A DNA stretch of 47,143 bases from an uncultured Blautia sp. Lineage in GTDB: Bacteria > Bacillota > Clostridia > Lachnospirales > Lachnospiraceae. Shown piece by piece: positions 25,103-34,451 of the stretch. Below the pieces are notes generated by a model. The model was not told the DNA's origin, made no database searches, and saw nothing but the letters and a program-made list of their open reading frames with translations. The translations under genes and the position numbers were made by a program. The number at the start of each line of letters is the position of its first letter. Within the stretch, counting starts at the first letter, position 1. The stretch lies in NCBI GenBank assembly GCA_934371915.1, contig CAKROE010000009.1, positions 1-47,143 on the forward strand. Direction: 5' to 3'.

Positions 25103-25306
25103 GATATATATCTCCCTTCAATTGATTTCGTTTGCATTTTACAGCGTGAGCTGTGCTCACTGCGATTACTATAGACAAAACTATACCATACTGTACATAA
25201 AATTGGTGTTAAGAAAACACGAAAATGAATTTTTTTAATCAAAATGCCGATTTCATTGAAATATGTGATTTTTTTACAGGAATTTTATGTCCAACATGAT
25301 ATGATA

Positions 25307-25355
25307 GTATCAGACAGAATTATCGAAATACCTGATACAAAACAATTCTCAGGTA
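25307..25355 (+). promoter_or_regulatory. Mutually exclusive stems in the response-regulator leader
   Basis: GTATCAG (25307-25313) can pair with CTGATAC (25332-25338), or TACCTGA (25329-25335) can pair with TCAGGTA (25349-25355). The two stems share CTGA and cannot form together. The second would end 25 bases before the start codon. The rest of the 278-bp divergent gap has a GTGAGC/GCTCAC hairpin at 25146-25160. Confidence 0.4.
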
Positions 25356-25380
25356 CTACCACTTAAAAAGGAGAACTTAC

Positions 25381-26058
25381 ATGCATATATTAATTATAGA
25401 AGATGAAGAACAGCTCTGCTGCTCCATTGCAGAGGGTCTTCGCATGAATGGATACGAAACAGATACCTGTTTTGATGGAAACGAAGGACTGGAATTATGT
25501 ATGACAGAAAGTTACGATCTGATTCTTCTGGACCTGAATCTTCCGGGAACAGACGGTCTTGACATTCTGCAGCAATTCCGTACATCTGACAGCACCACAC
25601 CGGTTCTGATTCTTTCCGCGCGTGGACAGATTCAGGACAAAGTAGAGGGACTGGATCTTGGCGCCAATGATTACCTCACCAAACCTTTTCACTTTGAAGA
25701 ACTGGAAGCCAGAATCCGCAGTCTCACCCGTAGAAAATTTATTCAGGAAGACATCTGTCTGAAATGTGGCCGCATCATTTTTGATACACGCACACGGAAA
25801 GCCAGTGTAGATGATGCGACTCTTTCCCTTACCCGAAAAGAAAGTGCACTTCTGGAATATTTCCTGCTCCATCAGGGTCGTATCATCAGCCCCGAGGAAA
25901 TGATCGAACATCTCTGGGACGGAAGTGTTAACAGTTTCAGTAATTCAATCCGCGTCCACATTTCTTCTCTGCGCAAAAAACTTCGTTCTGCACTGGGCTT
26001 TGATCCGATTCAGAATAAAATCGGACAGGGATATATTCTGATGGAGGAAATATCATGA
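25381..26058 (+). CDS. OmpR-family response regulator
   Basis: 225 residues. Receiver domain with phospho-acceptor D51 (LLDLNLPGTDG), the acidic pair in IIEDEE, and the KPF signature; C-terminal winged helix (about 125-222, LTRKESALLEYFLLH and IRVHISSLRKKL). A strong AAAGGAGA site precedes the start. It overlaps the sensor kinase gene by four bases (ATGA), so the pair is translationally coupled. Divergent from the thioredoxin/ferredoxin operon, which is its nearest possible target. Confidence 0.92.
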   Translation: MHILIIEDEEQLCCSIAEGLRMNGYETDTCFDGNEGLELCMTESYDLILLDLNLPGTDGLDILQQFRTSDSTTPVLILSARGQIQDKVEGLDLGANDYLTKPFHFEELEARIRSLTRRKFIQEDICLKCGRIIFDTRTRKASVDDATLSLTRKESALLEYFLLHQGRIISPEEMIEHLWDGSVNSFSNSIRVHISSLRKKLRSALGFDPIQNKIGQGYILMEEIS

Positions 26059-27230
26059 AAAATTTTTCCAGAAAACTCTCCCTGCAATGGCGTCTGACAC
26101 TGATCACCGCTCTGCTTGTAACAATCACCTGCATACTGATGTACTTTTTTATCAGTCAGTCCGCAGTTACCGGTATGGACCACCTGCAAAATTATATCGT
26201 ACAAATTAATAAAACCGATTCTTCACCAATTACTTTTAACATAGATCCAACTATCTTGTTTCCTGATCTCTCAGAACAGGTAACAACGACCAAACAGCTT
26301 TTTCAGATCCGAAGCCTTATCACTACAGTACTCATCATTCTGCTGAGCAGTGCCTGCACATATTTTGTCAGTCGCCGGGCATTAAAACCATTGCACAATC
26401 TCAGCACAAAAATTGAAAAAATCCAGGCACAAAACCTCTCCGAACCACTTGAAGTACCGGACAGCAACGATGAGATCTCGAATCTGACACTTTCCTTTAA
26501 TGAAATGCTTTCCCGTCTGAATGATGCCTTTACCGCACAAAAACAATTTTCTGCCAGTGCCGCGCATGAGCTTCGCACACCCCTTGCGGTCATGCAGACA
26601 AATCTGGAAGTTTTTTCCCGCAAGAAAGAGCCCTCCGCTGATGAACATCAGAAGCTTTTTTCCATGATTCAGGAACAGACCGGACGACTCTCCCATCTGG
26701 CAGAAATACTTCTCGATATGACCGGGATACAGACGATTGAACGTTCTGAAACAATCTCGCTGGCAGAGCTTACAGATGAAGTTCTCTGCGACCTGACTTC
26801 AATTGCTGAGCAAAAACAAATCAAGCTGCTTCAGGAGGATGGAGACTGTACCATCACCGGAAGTTATCTTCTTCTCTACCGTGCTGTGTATAATCTTGTG
26901 GAAAATGCAATTAAATACAACCATCCCGGTGGAAAAGTAACGGTAAACATCCGGCAGAAAAAATCTCTCCTGAACACTGCTGTTCCTCCTGTTCCGACAG
27001 ACTGCGCCCTCGTTGAAGTATCTGACACCGGGATCGGTATTTCTCCGGAATATCAGGAAAAAATCTTTGCCCCTTTTTTCCGTGTAGACAAGTCACGAAG
27101 CCGCGCCATGGGCGGTGCCGGACTGGGGCTCGCGCTCGTAAATGAAATTGCCAGACAGCATGGAGGAGAAGTAAAAGTCCTGAAAAGCGATAAAAACGGC
27201 AGCACGATTGCTCTCATACTGCCGCTGTAA
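26055..27230 (+). CDS. Sensor histidine kinase
   Basis: 391 residues. Two membrane helices (about 13-33 and 86-105) enclose a short external loop of about 50 residues. HAMP linker, then the H-box SAAHELRTPLAV with H171, N-box LVENAIKYN, G1 DTGIGI and G2 GAGLGLALV. The small loop suggests a membrane-derived or partner-derived signal rather than a large ligand domain. Partner of the regulator just upstream. A bidirectional hairpin separates it from deoB. Confidence 0.92.
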   Translation: MKNFSRKLSLQWRLTLITALLVTITCILMYFFISQSAVTGMDHLQNYIVQINKTDSSPITFNIDPTILFPDLSEQVTTTKQLFQIRSLITTVLIILLSSACTYFVSRRALKPLHNLSTKIEKIQAQNLSEPLEVPDSNDEISNLTLSFNEMLSRLNDAFTAQKQFSASAAHELRTPLAVMQTNLEVFSRKKEPSADEHQKLFSMIQEQTGRLSHLAEILLDMTGIQTIERSETISLAELTDEVLCDLTSIAEQKQIKLLQEDGDCTITGSYLLLYRAVYNLVENAIKYNHPGGKVTVNIRQKKSLLNTAVPPVPTDCALVEVSDTGIGISPEYQEKIFAPFFRVDKSRSRAMGGAGLGLALVNEIARQHGGEVKVLKSDKNGSTIALILPL

Positions 27231-27235
27231 AGCAG

Positions 27236-27271
27236 CAGGCACAAACCACTGTTTTATGTGATCTGTGCCTG
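27236..27271. terminator. Hairpin between the sensor kinase and deoB genes
   Basis: CAGGCACA / TGTGCCTG perfect arms with a 20-base loop, followed on the plus strand by TATTTATTTTC. It sits between converging genes and may serve both. Confidence 0.65.
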
Positions 27272-27280
27272 TATTTATTT

Positions 27281-28489
27281 TCAATCTAAAATTTCTTTCA
27301 TCGGTGTGCCGATCGTTTTTTCCGGCATCGCGACTCCGAAATTTGCTGCGATCGTTGCGCCGATGTCAGCAAAGGAATCAGACTCCGGCAGACTTCCTCT
27401 TATTGTCAGTTTCGGCGAATACAGAAGAAGCGGTACATATTCTCTTGTGTGGTCGGTTCCTGTATAAGTCGGGTCATTTCCATGATCTGCAGTGATCATC
27501 AAAAGATCATCAGCCCTGAGAACTTTCAGAAACTCACCTAATTTCACATCAAAACGCTCAAGCTCTGCCGCATATCCTTCCGGGTTTCTGCGGTGTCCCC
27601 AGAGCGCATCAAAATCTACAAGATTTGTAAAACAAAGTCCTGTAAAATCAGTCTTTGCATAATCAATCGTCTGATCCATTCCATTGACAGAGCTTACGGA
27701 ATGTACGGAATCTGTGATTCCTTCTCCATCAAAAATATCATGAATCTTACCGACTGCCAGCACATCATAACCGTTTTCTTTCAACGCATCCATTGCTGTT
27801 TTATTTGTCGGTTTTAATGCATAATCATGGCGGTTGCTGGTTCGCTTGAAATTCTCAGGTGAATCACCGACATATGGCCTTGCAATTACACGGCCTACTC
27901 GCCATTCCTCTTTGAGTGTCAGCTTTCTCGCGATCTCACAGCAGCGATACAGATTTGCCAGATCAAATGTCTTTTCGTTTCCGCAGATCTGCAATACAGA
28001 ATCTGCAGAAGTATAAACGATCATCGCGTTTTCCTGCATCTCCTGCATGCCAAGTTCCTTGATAATCTCTGTTCCGCTTGCACTCTTATTTCCGATGATC
28101 TTTTTGCCACACTGCTTCTCAAGCTCGTCGATCAGTTCCTGCGGAAAACCGGTTTCCGTAAATGTCTTAAACGGTTTTGTCGTATGGATACCCATCATTT
28201 CCCAGTGTCCGGTCATCGTATCCTTGCCATTGCTCTGCTCTTTCATTCGCTTATAGCAACCCAGCGGTTTCTCAACAGGATGAATGCCTTCCATTGCTTT
28301 CAGGTTTGCCAGCCCTAAGCTTCGCAGATTCGTCAGCTTATCCTCATGCAGATATTTGCCAAGATGACCGAGCGTATCTGCCCCCTCATCTCCAAACTTC
28401 GCTGCGTCCGGCATATATCCCATGCCGACCGAATCCAGCACAATTACAAATATTCTCTGATATTTCATTTTACCGTTTACCTTTGTCAT
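27281..28489 (-). CDS. deoB: Phosphopentomutase
   Basis: 402 residues, the usual length. Alkaline-phosphatase-type metal segments are visible: VLDSVGMG near the start and [20 protein letters not shown] near the end, plus KDTMTGHWE. It interconverts ribose-1-P/deoxyribose-1-P and the 5-phosphates in nucleoside salvage. AGGTG lies eight bases before the chosen start; a second ATG at 28468 begins the conserved sequence and could be the true start. It has its own promoter and no nucleoside genes alongside. Confidence 0.94.
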   Translation of the reverse strand: MTKVNGKMKYQRIFVIVLDSVGMGYMPDAAKFGDEGADTLGHLGKYLHEDKLTNLRSLGLANLKAMEGIHPVEKPLGCYKRMKEQSNGKDTMTGHWEMMGIHTTKPFKTFTETGFPQELIDELEKQCGKKIIGNKSASGTEIIKELGMQEMQENAMIVYTSADSVLQICGNEKTFDLANLYRCCEIARKLTLKEEWRVGRVIARPYVGDSPENFKRTSNRHDYALKPTNKTAMDALKENGYDVLAVGKIHDIFDGEGITDSVHSVSSVNGMDQTIDYAKTDFTGLCFTNLVDFDALWGHRRNPEGYAAELERFDVKLGEFLKVLRADDLLMITADHGNDPTYTGTDHTREYVPLLLYSPKLTIRGSLPESDSFADIGATIAANFGVAMPEKTIGTPMKEILD

Positions 28490-28522
28490 ATGGAACTCAC
28501 CTGCTTTCGTTATGTTATGATA

Positions 28523-28551
28523 ATTATACCCCGATGATCATAGAATTACAA
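28523..28551 (-). promoter_or_regulatory. Predicted deoB promoter
   Basis: Minus strand reads TTGTAA (28546-28551), 17 bp, TATAAT (28523-28528). Confidence 0.6.
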
Positions 28552-28657
28552 TTATATCAACAGGCTACTCCTGTAACGGACACTATCGTCATTTTTTCAA
28601 TAGTTCCTTGACAATTTTTCCATAAGAAGTTTGATGACATATTAAAGTAATTATTTT

Positions 28658-29359
28658 TTATTCTATCCGCAGCATCCGATAGCCTATTCCAACATGAGTC
28701 TGTATATATGAAACATCACTTTTTTCTGTTTCCAGCTTCTTTCTCAAAGTCGCCATAAACACACGAAGAGAAGCTACATCATTCTCTGAGCTTCTTCTCC
28801 AGATCTGCTGCGTGATATATGTATGCGTCAGTACCTTACCTACATTACGCGACAAAAGACACAAAAGTTTATATTCAATAGGGGTTAGATGCAGTTCTTC
28901 ACCTCTCAGATAAGTACAACCGGCAGTATAATCAATTTTCAGTTCACCATTGGTAAAAGTCGATTCTTCCTGCATCTCGCCTGTCTGGATCAGTGAAAGT
29001 CGTCTCTGCGTGACGCGTATCCGTGCAAGAAGTTCCTCGACTGAAAATGGTTTCGTGATATAATCATCTGCGCCTGCATCCAGCGCTTCTATCTTATCCG
29101 TGTCTTCGTTTCTTGCACTTATAACAATAATCGGCATATTTGACCACATTCTGATTTTTTTGATCACTTCCACTCCCTCTATATCAGGCAAGCCCAGGTC
29201 AAGCAAAACAATATCCGGATTATGTGAGGAGGCCTCCAGAATGGCAGAGGTACCATTCTCCGCTTCCAGATATTTATACTCATGTGTCTTTAATGCTGTT
29301 ATGATCAGGTTTCGTATCGGACGATCATCTTCAACAACCAGAATCGAATTTTTATTCAT
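28658..29359 (-). CDS. kdpE: KdpE-type response regulator
   Basis: 233 residues. Receiver with acidic pair in VVEDD, phospho-acceptor D54 (LLDLGLPDIEG), KPF signature, and a C-terminal winged helix (LTPIEYKLLCLLSRN, MATLRKKLE). It resembles KdpE, the regulator of potassium uptake. It overlaps the kinase gene by eight bases and closes the ktrB-ktrA-kinase operon. There are no kdpABC genes here, so its target is probably this operon's own promoter or a distant kdp locus. Confidence 0.88.
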   Translation of the reverse strand: MNKNSILVVEDDRPIRNLIITALKTHEYKYLEAENGTSAILEASSHNPDIVLLDLGLPDIEGVEVIKKIRMWSNMPIIVISARNEDTDKIEALDAGADDYITKPFSVEELLARIRVTQRRLSLIQTGEMQEESTFTNGELKIDYTAGCTYLRGEELHLTPIEYKLLCLLSRNVGKVLTHTYITQQIWRRSSENDVASLRVFMATLRKKLETEKSDVSYIQTHVGIGYRMLRIE

Positions 29360-31124
29360 TTAATATCACCTCACTTAATGGTAGAGTAAACGTAAAAATA
29401 CATCCTCTCGGAATATTATCTGTCAGCACCAGAGTTCCCCCGTGTGCTTCAATAATTGACCGACAAAGGGCAAGGCCAAGGCCAAGACTTCGGTGACTGT
29501 CAGCGATTGTATTATTGCCTGTATAGAACATTTCAAATATATGCGGTTTTACTTCGTCTGAAATACCTGGTCCGTTATCAGCTACACTGATCTGTGCTTT
29601 ACCGTCCTTCTTTATTCCTCTGATGCATATCTTTGAGCCCGGCAGTGTATATTTTATTGCATTATCAATCAGATTTACAAGAACCTGGATTATAAGCCGC
29701 ACATCCATATGTACGAGAATAAATTCTTCACATTCTACGTCAATCTGATAATCCTCATGTTTTCGGCTGATGTGGCGCAATGATTCTGTAATGACTTCGT
29801 CCAGAAGCTGATCTGTAAATTTAATCTTTAATCTTCCATCATTCAGCCTCGTGATAGAAAGCAGATTTTCCACAACATCAATCAGCCAGTCTGCATCATC
29901 ATAAATATCTGAATAAATTTGACGTTTTGTTGCCTCATCCAGACAGCTTCCATTGTTTAACAGCATATCAGCATTTCCGGATATCGAACAAAGAGGTGTT
30001 CGAAGATCATGTGAAATCGCACGCAAAAGATCCGCACGAAGCTGTTCATTTTTAGCAAATACTGCATTTTTTTCTTTTTCTATTGCATTATGTGAATTTT
30101 CCATCGTAAGTGCACATTCATTAAGAACAGAAATCAAAATGCTGCTCTCATAAGAATCCAGTTTTTTCTTCTGCAATGGGATTCCAATTACACCATATAC
30201 ATTGTCTCCACTTTTAATAACAAAGTATAAACATCTGGCACTGCTGAAATGATTCGTTGTTGCACCTGCATTCTGCCCATTCTCATATGCCCACCTGGCT
30301 ACATACTGTTCTTCTGATGTCAGAAGTTCTCCCTGTCTTCCTCTTTCGTCGTTATGAAAAAACAGACTGCCACCGGACAGTTCTCCGTTTTCTTCAATAT
30401 ACGCAACAATATTACAGTTTAACAGACGCACCAGTTGTTTACAGGTAACACACAGGATATCTCTTCTGTCTTTTACCTGTTGGAGTAGACGGTTTGTATC
30501 AAATAAAATCTGTGTGCAAAAAGCCTGCTGTGCCGATAACCTTGCATGCTCTTTTAGTTTTGCCGCAAGTGTTCCTGTCAGTACGGATGAGATAAGCATG
30601 ATCAGAAATGTCACAGGATAACCAACTGCATATGTCTGAAATGACATTCTTGGTTCTGTAAGAAAAAAGCAAAAAAGAACAACACTTAAAAACGAACCGG
30701 CCAGACTGCAAAGATATCCATCTGTTAAAATTGAGGTGAGCAATACTCCAAGGATATATATGGTAACTATATTCGCATCTGTGAAATACAGTTTCTGAAA
30801 TATCAGTCCAATCAGTGTACAGCCAATAAATATTGAAACTGTCAGAATATAATCTTTTACTGATGGTGTTTCAATATGGAGCTTAAACTTCTGCTTCTGA
30901 CCAGTTTCCGGCATAACTGTACCCAGAATGATATGCATGTCTGCATTCTTTTTTCTTCCTTTTGAACTCATCTCGACTTTTTTTAATAACTGCAGATTTG
31001 AACGTTCATCAGAAATTTCTTTTCGGCTTTCCTTAATAAAGCGTCCCAGTTTTGACACTATAAAAAGTCCCATTCCAAATATTACACATACAATCAATAT
31101 CAGAGTTCCCTTTTCCATTATCAT
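29352..31124 (-). CDS. Short KdpD-like sensor histidine kinase
   Basis: About 590 residues against about 900 for KdpD. A single N-terminal helix and a charged linker replace the usual cytoplasmic KdpD domain with its ATP site and the universal-stress domain. The rest follows KdpD order: four membrane helices (DUF4118, about 90-190), GAF-like region (about 205-345), H-box AISHDLRTPLCSISGN with His near 373, N-box NLIDNAIKYT, and GPGIS and GLGLAL ATP-lid segments. The start is ambiguous among GTG 31127, ATG 31124 and ATG 31118. It follows ktrA by 12 bases. Sensing of potassium or turgor is inferred from family and operon. Confidence 0.85.
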   Translation of the reverse strand: MIMEKGTLILIVCVIFGMGLFIVSKLGRFIKESRKEISDERSNLQLLKKVEMSSKGRKKNADMHIILGTVMPETGQKQKFKLHIETPSVKDYILTVSIFIGCTLIGLIFQKLYFTDANIVTIYILGVLLTSILTDGYLCSLAGSFLSVVLFCFFLTEPRMSFQTYAVGYPVTFLIMLISSVLTGTLAAKLKEHARLSAQQAFCTQILFDTNRLLQQVKDRRDILCVTCKQLVRLLNCNIVAYIEENGELSGGSLFFHNDERGRQGELLTSEEQYVARWAYENGQNAGATTNHFSSARCLYFVIKSGDNVYGVIGIPLQKKKLDSYESSILISVLNECALTMENSHNAIEKEKNAVFAKNEQLRADLLRAISHDLRTPLCSISGNADMLLNNGSCLDEATKRQIYSDIYDDADWLIDVVENLLSITRLNDGRLKIKFTDQLLDEVITESLRHISRKHEDYQIDVECEEFILVHMDVRLIIQVLVNLIDNAIKYTLPGSKICIRGIKKDGKAQISVADNGPGISDEVKPHIFEMFYTGNNTIADSHRSLGLGLALCRSIIEAHGGTLVLTDNIPRGCIFTFTLPLSEVILNE

Positions 31125-31136
31125 CACCCACTATCT

Positions 31137-31787
31137 TCAGATATGAAAGCATTTTTGAATTGTTTTATAATCACCTAGTACCAGAAGTGTACTTCCATCG
31201 TTCAAAACTGTATCAGCTGATATTGCCACACTGATTTCGCCGCCTTCATTTTTGACTGCCAGAATATTTATATTATGTTTCTTTCTTATGTCAAGTTCAC
31301 CTATGGTTTTTCCAATCCACTCATACGGTATTTCTACTTCGAAGATTGCATGAGATGCATCGACTTCCATATAATCAAGGATATGATCATCCGCATAACG
31401 AATGGATGCCCATTTTGCCACCTGTTTTTCAGGATAAACCACCTTATCTGCACCATTTCGCAAAAGGAATTTTTCATGGACATCCCGTTCCGCTCTGGAA
31501 ATTACCAGTCTGGCTCCCAGCTCCTTTAGTAAAGAAGTCGTCTCAAGCGAATTCTGAAAACTGCCTCCAATCGTTACAAAACAGATATCATAATTTCCGA
31601 TTCCCAGAGATTTCAGAAATTCAGCATCTGTGCTGTCTCCAATCTGAGCATTGGTTACAAAAGGAAGAACTTTCTCTACTCTTTCCTCATTCAGATCTAC
31701 CGCCATAATCTCATGTCCCATCTGATTAAGCTGCATTGCAATGTGTTTTCCAAATCTTCCAAGTCCGATAATTAAAATATTCTTCAT
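31137..31787 (-). CDS. ktrA: KtrA/TrkA potassium-uptake regulatory subunit
   Basis: 216 residues: an RCK-N Rossmann domain with IIGLGRFGKHIA (about 5-16) binding NAD(H) or ATP, then an RCK-C domain in the last 80 residues. This single-RCK length is typical of KtrA/TrkA of Gram-positives. It forms a ring under the KtrB membrane subunit and gates it. Twelve bases separate it from each neighbour, so it is translated within the operon. Confidence 0.93.
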   Translation of the reverse strand: MKNILIIGLGRFGKHIAMQLNQMGHEIMAVDLNEERVEKVLPFVTNAQIGDSTDAEFLKSLGIGNYDICFVTIGGSFQNSLETTSLLKELGARLVISRAERDVHEKFLLRNGADKVVYPEKQVAKWASIRYADDHILDYMEVDASHAIFEVEIPYEWIGKTIGELDIRKKHNINILAVKNEGGEISVAISADTVLNDGSTLLVLGDYKTIQKCFHI

Positions 31788-31799
31788 AAAAAAGCTCCT

Positions 31800-33137
31800 T
31801 TAACCCACCGTGATTTTTTCCATTGGCATTCTTGCATTATTATTATTTTTTCCTGAAAATACTGCATAGATCAGTGTCAGTCCACCCACGCGCCCCAGAT
31901 ACATAAGTACAATCAATATCAGTCGTGATATTATATGTAGATCGGGCGTAACACCCAGAGTCAGTCCTACCGTTCCTATAGCTGAAGCTGCCTCATAAAA
32001 ACAGGTTAGCACAGGTAATCCTTCATAAGCACTGATTATGATTCCGCCTCCAAAGAACAGCATCAGGTACAGCATAGCAATTGTTGCCGCATTTTTTATC
32101 ACCTGAACATCAAATCTTCTTCCAAAAGCACCTGCATCTTCACGGCTTCTGAATGTAGCAAATGCATTCAGGATCAGTACTGCAAAAGTCGTTGTCTTCA
32201 TACCTCCCGCGGTGGAACTTGGTGATCCTCCGATCAGCATCAGCAATATCATAACCGCCTTTCCTGCTTCTGTCATCAACGGGAGATCTGCAGTATTAAA
32301 CCCGGCTGTTCTCGTTGTAACTGACTGAAATATTGAATATAGCAGACGTTTTTTAAACAGAAACTCTCCAAAATCATTGGCAAAAAATAAAATCGCCGGC
32401 AATATAATAAGAAGAACAGTTGTTATCAGAATCACCTTGCTCTGCATACGATAACGTCTGAAATTTAATTTATTTTTATAAAAGTCTTCCCAGGTAAGAA
32501 ATCCGATACCTCCGATTATAATCAAAAGCATGATTACCATATTCAGCCATATATTATCGCCATATCCTGAAAGAGATACAAACCTGTGCCCTTCTGTTCC
32601 CAGTATGTCAAACCCGGCATTGCAAAATGCAGATACTGAATGAAATACGGACATCCAGATTCCCCTTCGCCCAAAATCATGGCAAAATACCGGGAGAAGT
32701 AAAATTGCTCCAATCGTCTCAATCAAAAAAGTTCCTCTCAGTATGAATTTTGTCAACCGGACAATTCCGCCTACCTGCGGTGCCGATATTGCGCTCTGCA
32801 TAGTACTGCGCTGCATAAGAGATATTCTTCTTCCGGAAAGCATAAATGCAGCGACAGCAACTGTCACTACTCCCAGCCCACCGGTCTGTATAAGTATAAG
32901 AATAACTATCTGACCAAATCCGGACCAGTAGCTGCCTGTGTCCTGTACAACAAGCCCCGTCACACAAACTGCAGAAGTTGAAGTAAAAAGTGCTTCGTCA
33001 AATGGAGTTACGATTCCATCTGCAGATGAGACCGGAAGCATCAGAAGAAGTGTTCCCAAAAGAATCACTCCTGCAAATCCTAATATGATCATCTGAAATG
33101 ACGTCAGATGTTTTTTTCTGTGAAAATTCTCCTGCAT
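31800..33137 (-). CDS. ktrB: KtrB/TrkH potassium transporter membrane subunit
   Basis: 445 residues with four M1-P-M2 repeats. Pore-loop segments are visible as TSTSAVCVTGL, SAFCNAGFD, VTTRTAGFN and SAIGTVGLTLG, each with the conserved filter glycine. It carries K+ (often with Na+) into the cell. First gene of the operon. Its promoter has a good -10 and a poor -35 covered by one of two direct repeats, which suggests activation by the KdpE-type regulator encoded downstream. Confidence 0.93.
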   Translation of the reverse strand: MQENFHRKKHLTSFQMIILGFAGVILLGTLLLMLPVSSADGIVTPFDEALFTSTSAVCVTGLVVQDTGSYWSGFGQIVILILIQTGGLGVVTVAVAAFMLSGRRISLMQRSTMQSAISAPQVGGIVRLTKFILRGTFLIETIGAILLLPVFCHDFGRRGIWMSVFHSVSAFCNAGFDILGTEGHRFVSLSGYGDNIWLNMVIMLLIIIGGIGFLTWEDFYKNKLNFRRYRMQSKVILITTVLLIILPAILFFANDFGEFLFKKRLLYSIFQSVTTRTAGFNTADLPLMTEAGKAVMILLMLIGGSPSSTAGGMKTTTFAVLILNAFATFRSREDAGAFGRRFDVQVIKNAATIAMLYLMLFFGGGIIISAYEGLPVLTCFYEAASAIGTVGLTLGVTPDLHIISRLILIVLMYLGRVGGLTLIYAVFSGKNNNNARMPMEKITVG

Positions 33138-33199
33138 AAATGTATGGCTCCTTTTTCAAATTTTGCACATGCAGATTTTAATCTTCTTATTCCAGTCTT

Positions 33200-33263
33200 A
33201 TTATATATATAACTCCTCAAAGATTGTATAAAATTATCGGAATCAGCATTAAGATTTTATAAA
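33200..33263 (-). promoter_or_regulatory. ktr-kdpDE promoter with two direct repeats
   Basis: Minus strand -10 TATAAT is at 33200-33205; 17 bp upstream the -35 is poor (TACAAT). Plus-strand repeats AAGATTGTATAAA (33220-33232) and AAGATTTTATAAA (33251-33263) differ at one base and are 31 bp apart. The first covers the -35. This is the layout of an activated promoter. Confidence 0.6.
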
Positions 33264-33310
33264 GAAAATAAATAGATGACATTGTGAAAAGACAGAACTG
33301 ATCTGTACCA

Positions 33311-33350
33311 AAAAGGAGAAGTCTGAAGATATTTTCAAACTTCTCCCTTT
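33311..33350 (-). terminator. Terminator of the secreted-protein gene
   Basis: GGAGAAGT / ACTTCTCC stem with extra TGAA/TTCA pairing; on the minus strand the stem is followed by TTTTTGG. Confidence 0.75.
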
Positions 33351-33398
33351 ATAATTATGTCTTAAAATATTATGCCAATAAAGAAAACAACATCACAA

Positions 33399-34409
33399 CT
33401 ATTCTTCCGGCAGCCACCTTACGGAACGCAGGACAGTCTCGACAACCTGATCGTTCCCTCTGTTTTCACCTGCAAAGATCACGGTATCAATCTGTGTTGC
33501 ATTTTTCTGGTCGATAAACACGATTCCGTAAAGGCTGTCTGTCGAGCAGAATATGCATGGAATCCCATTGATTTCTGCTTCTTTTTCCAGCTTGAACCCC
33601 TGTTCGTCGATCTGTTCTTTCAGCACATCCATCATCGTCAGGTCGTTGTCAGCAAGCTCCTGCTCGATTTCTTTTCTTGATTCTTCATCGTCAGGCTCCG
33701 TTGCCATTGCCATGCAGATATAGGCTTTGTCATCGGATGCAGAAATATATTTCACACCACCTGCAATGTCTTCTTCGTCCGGCTGGCAGGCATCCCAATC
33801 TGCCGGAAGATACAGTTCAAACAAATTTTCTACCTTTGTCCATATACCATCGTATCCGGCTTTCGTTTCATCGAAAGAACTTACTTCATCTGTCGGCTCC
33901 GCATGACGCATACATACATGATCTTTTACATAATCAATTTCCGAGAAAAGCTGCTGATATTCCTCGCTGATGCTGCTGTCATCCATGTAGCCCTGCACAT
34001 CTGTCGGGAATGTCAGGAAATAATTCATCACAGACTCCTCGCCGAATCCTACATAATAATAAGACGGCAGCTCTGTGAAATCACTGTTTACGGAATAAGA
34101 TAAGGAAAAAAGTTTCCCGCCAACTGTCCCATAATTTTCCTGCCATTTTTCTTTGCTCGCCTTATGATAAAAAGTAACGCTGGTATCCTGCGTCTGCACC
34201 GCAACCTTGCCCTGCCAGTCCGCCGGAAGTGTCACCGCAACCTCTTCAAAATAGTAGATCTGCGAACCGTCATCCATTGTATCATTGACAAAAGTCAGCA
34301 GATTCTGCGTATCAACCGCCGCAAAAGCTGTCACAGGAGTCCGAGAAGTGCCCATCAGCACCATCCCCATGCCAACTGCTGCCAGTGTTTTTTTCCAGTT
34401 CTTTTTCAT
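33399..34409 (-). CDS. Secreted protein of unknown function with two similar halves
   Basis: 336 residues, not assigned to a known family. A signal peptide is clear (MKKNWKK start, hydrophobic core, cleavage near TAFAAV at about 30). Two modules begin with similar strings, VAVTLPADW near 60 and FELYLPADW near 198, each followed by strands, suggesting an internal duplication of a small beta domain. There is no anchor motif or lipobox, so it is released or wall-associated. Alone on its strand between the ktr promoter and the large regulator; it has its own terminator. Confidence 0.7.
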   Translation of the reverse strand: MKKNWKKTLAAVGMGMVLMGTSRTPVTAFAAVDTQNLLTFVNDTMDDGSQIYYFEEVAVTLPADWQGKVAVQTQDTSVTFYHKASKEKWQENYGTVGGKLFSLSYSVNSDFTELPSYYYVGFGEESVMNYFLTFPTDVQGYMDDSSISEEYQQLFSEIDYVKDHVCMRHAEPTDEVSSFDETKAGYDGIWTKVENLFELYLPADWDACQPDEEDIAGGVKYISASDDKAYICMAMATEPDDEESRKEIEQELADNDLTMMDVLKEQIDEQGFKLEKEAEINGIPCIFCSTDSLYGIVFIDQKNATQIDTVIFAGENRGNDQVVETVLRSVRWLPEE

Positions 34410-34451
34410 TATTTCTTTCCTCCTTTTTCATTCCTCATTATAAATCATGCC

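Noticed and set aside
28559..28576. Small ACAGG/CCTGT hairpin upstream of deoB
   Set aside because: Five-base stem without a T-run; too weak to call.
29352..31124. Full-length KdpD
   Set aside because: The N-terminal KdpD sensor and universal-stress domains are missing; only the membrane, GAF and kinase parts are present.
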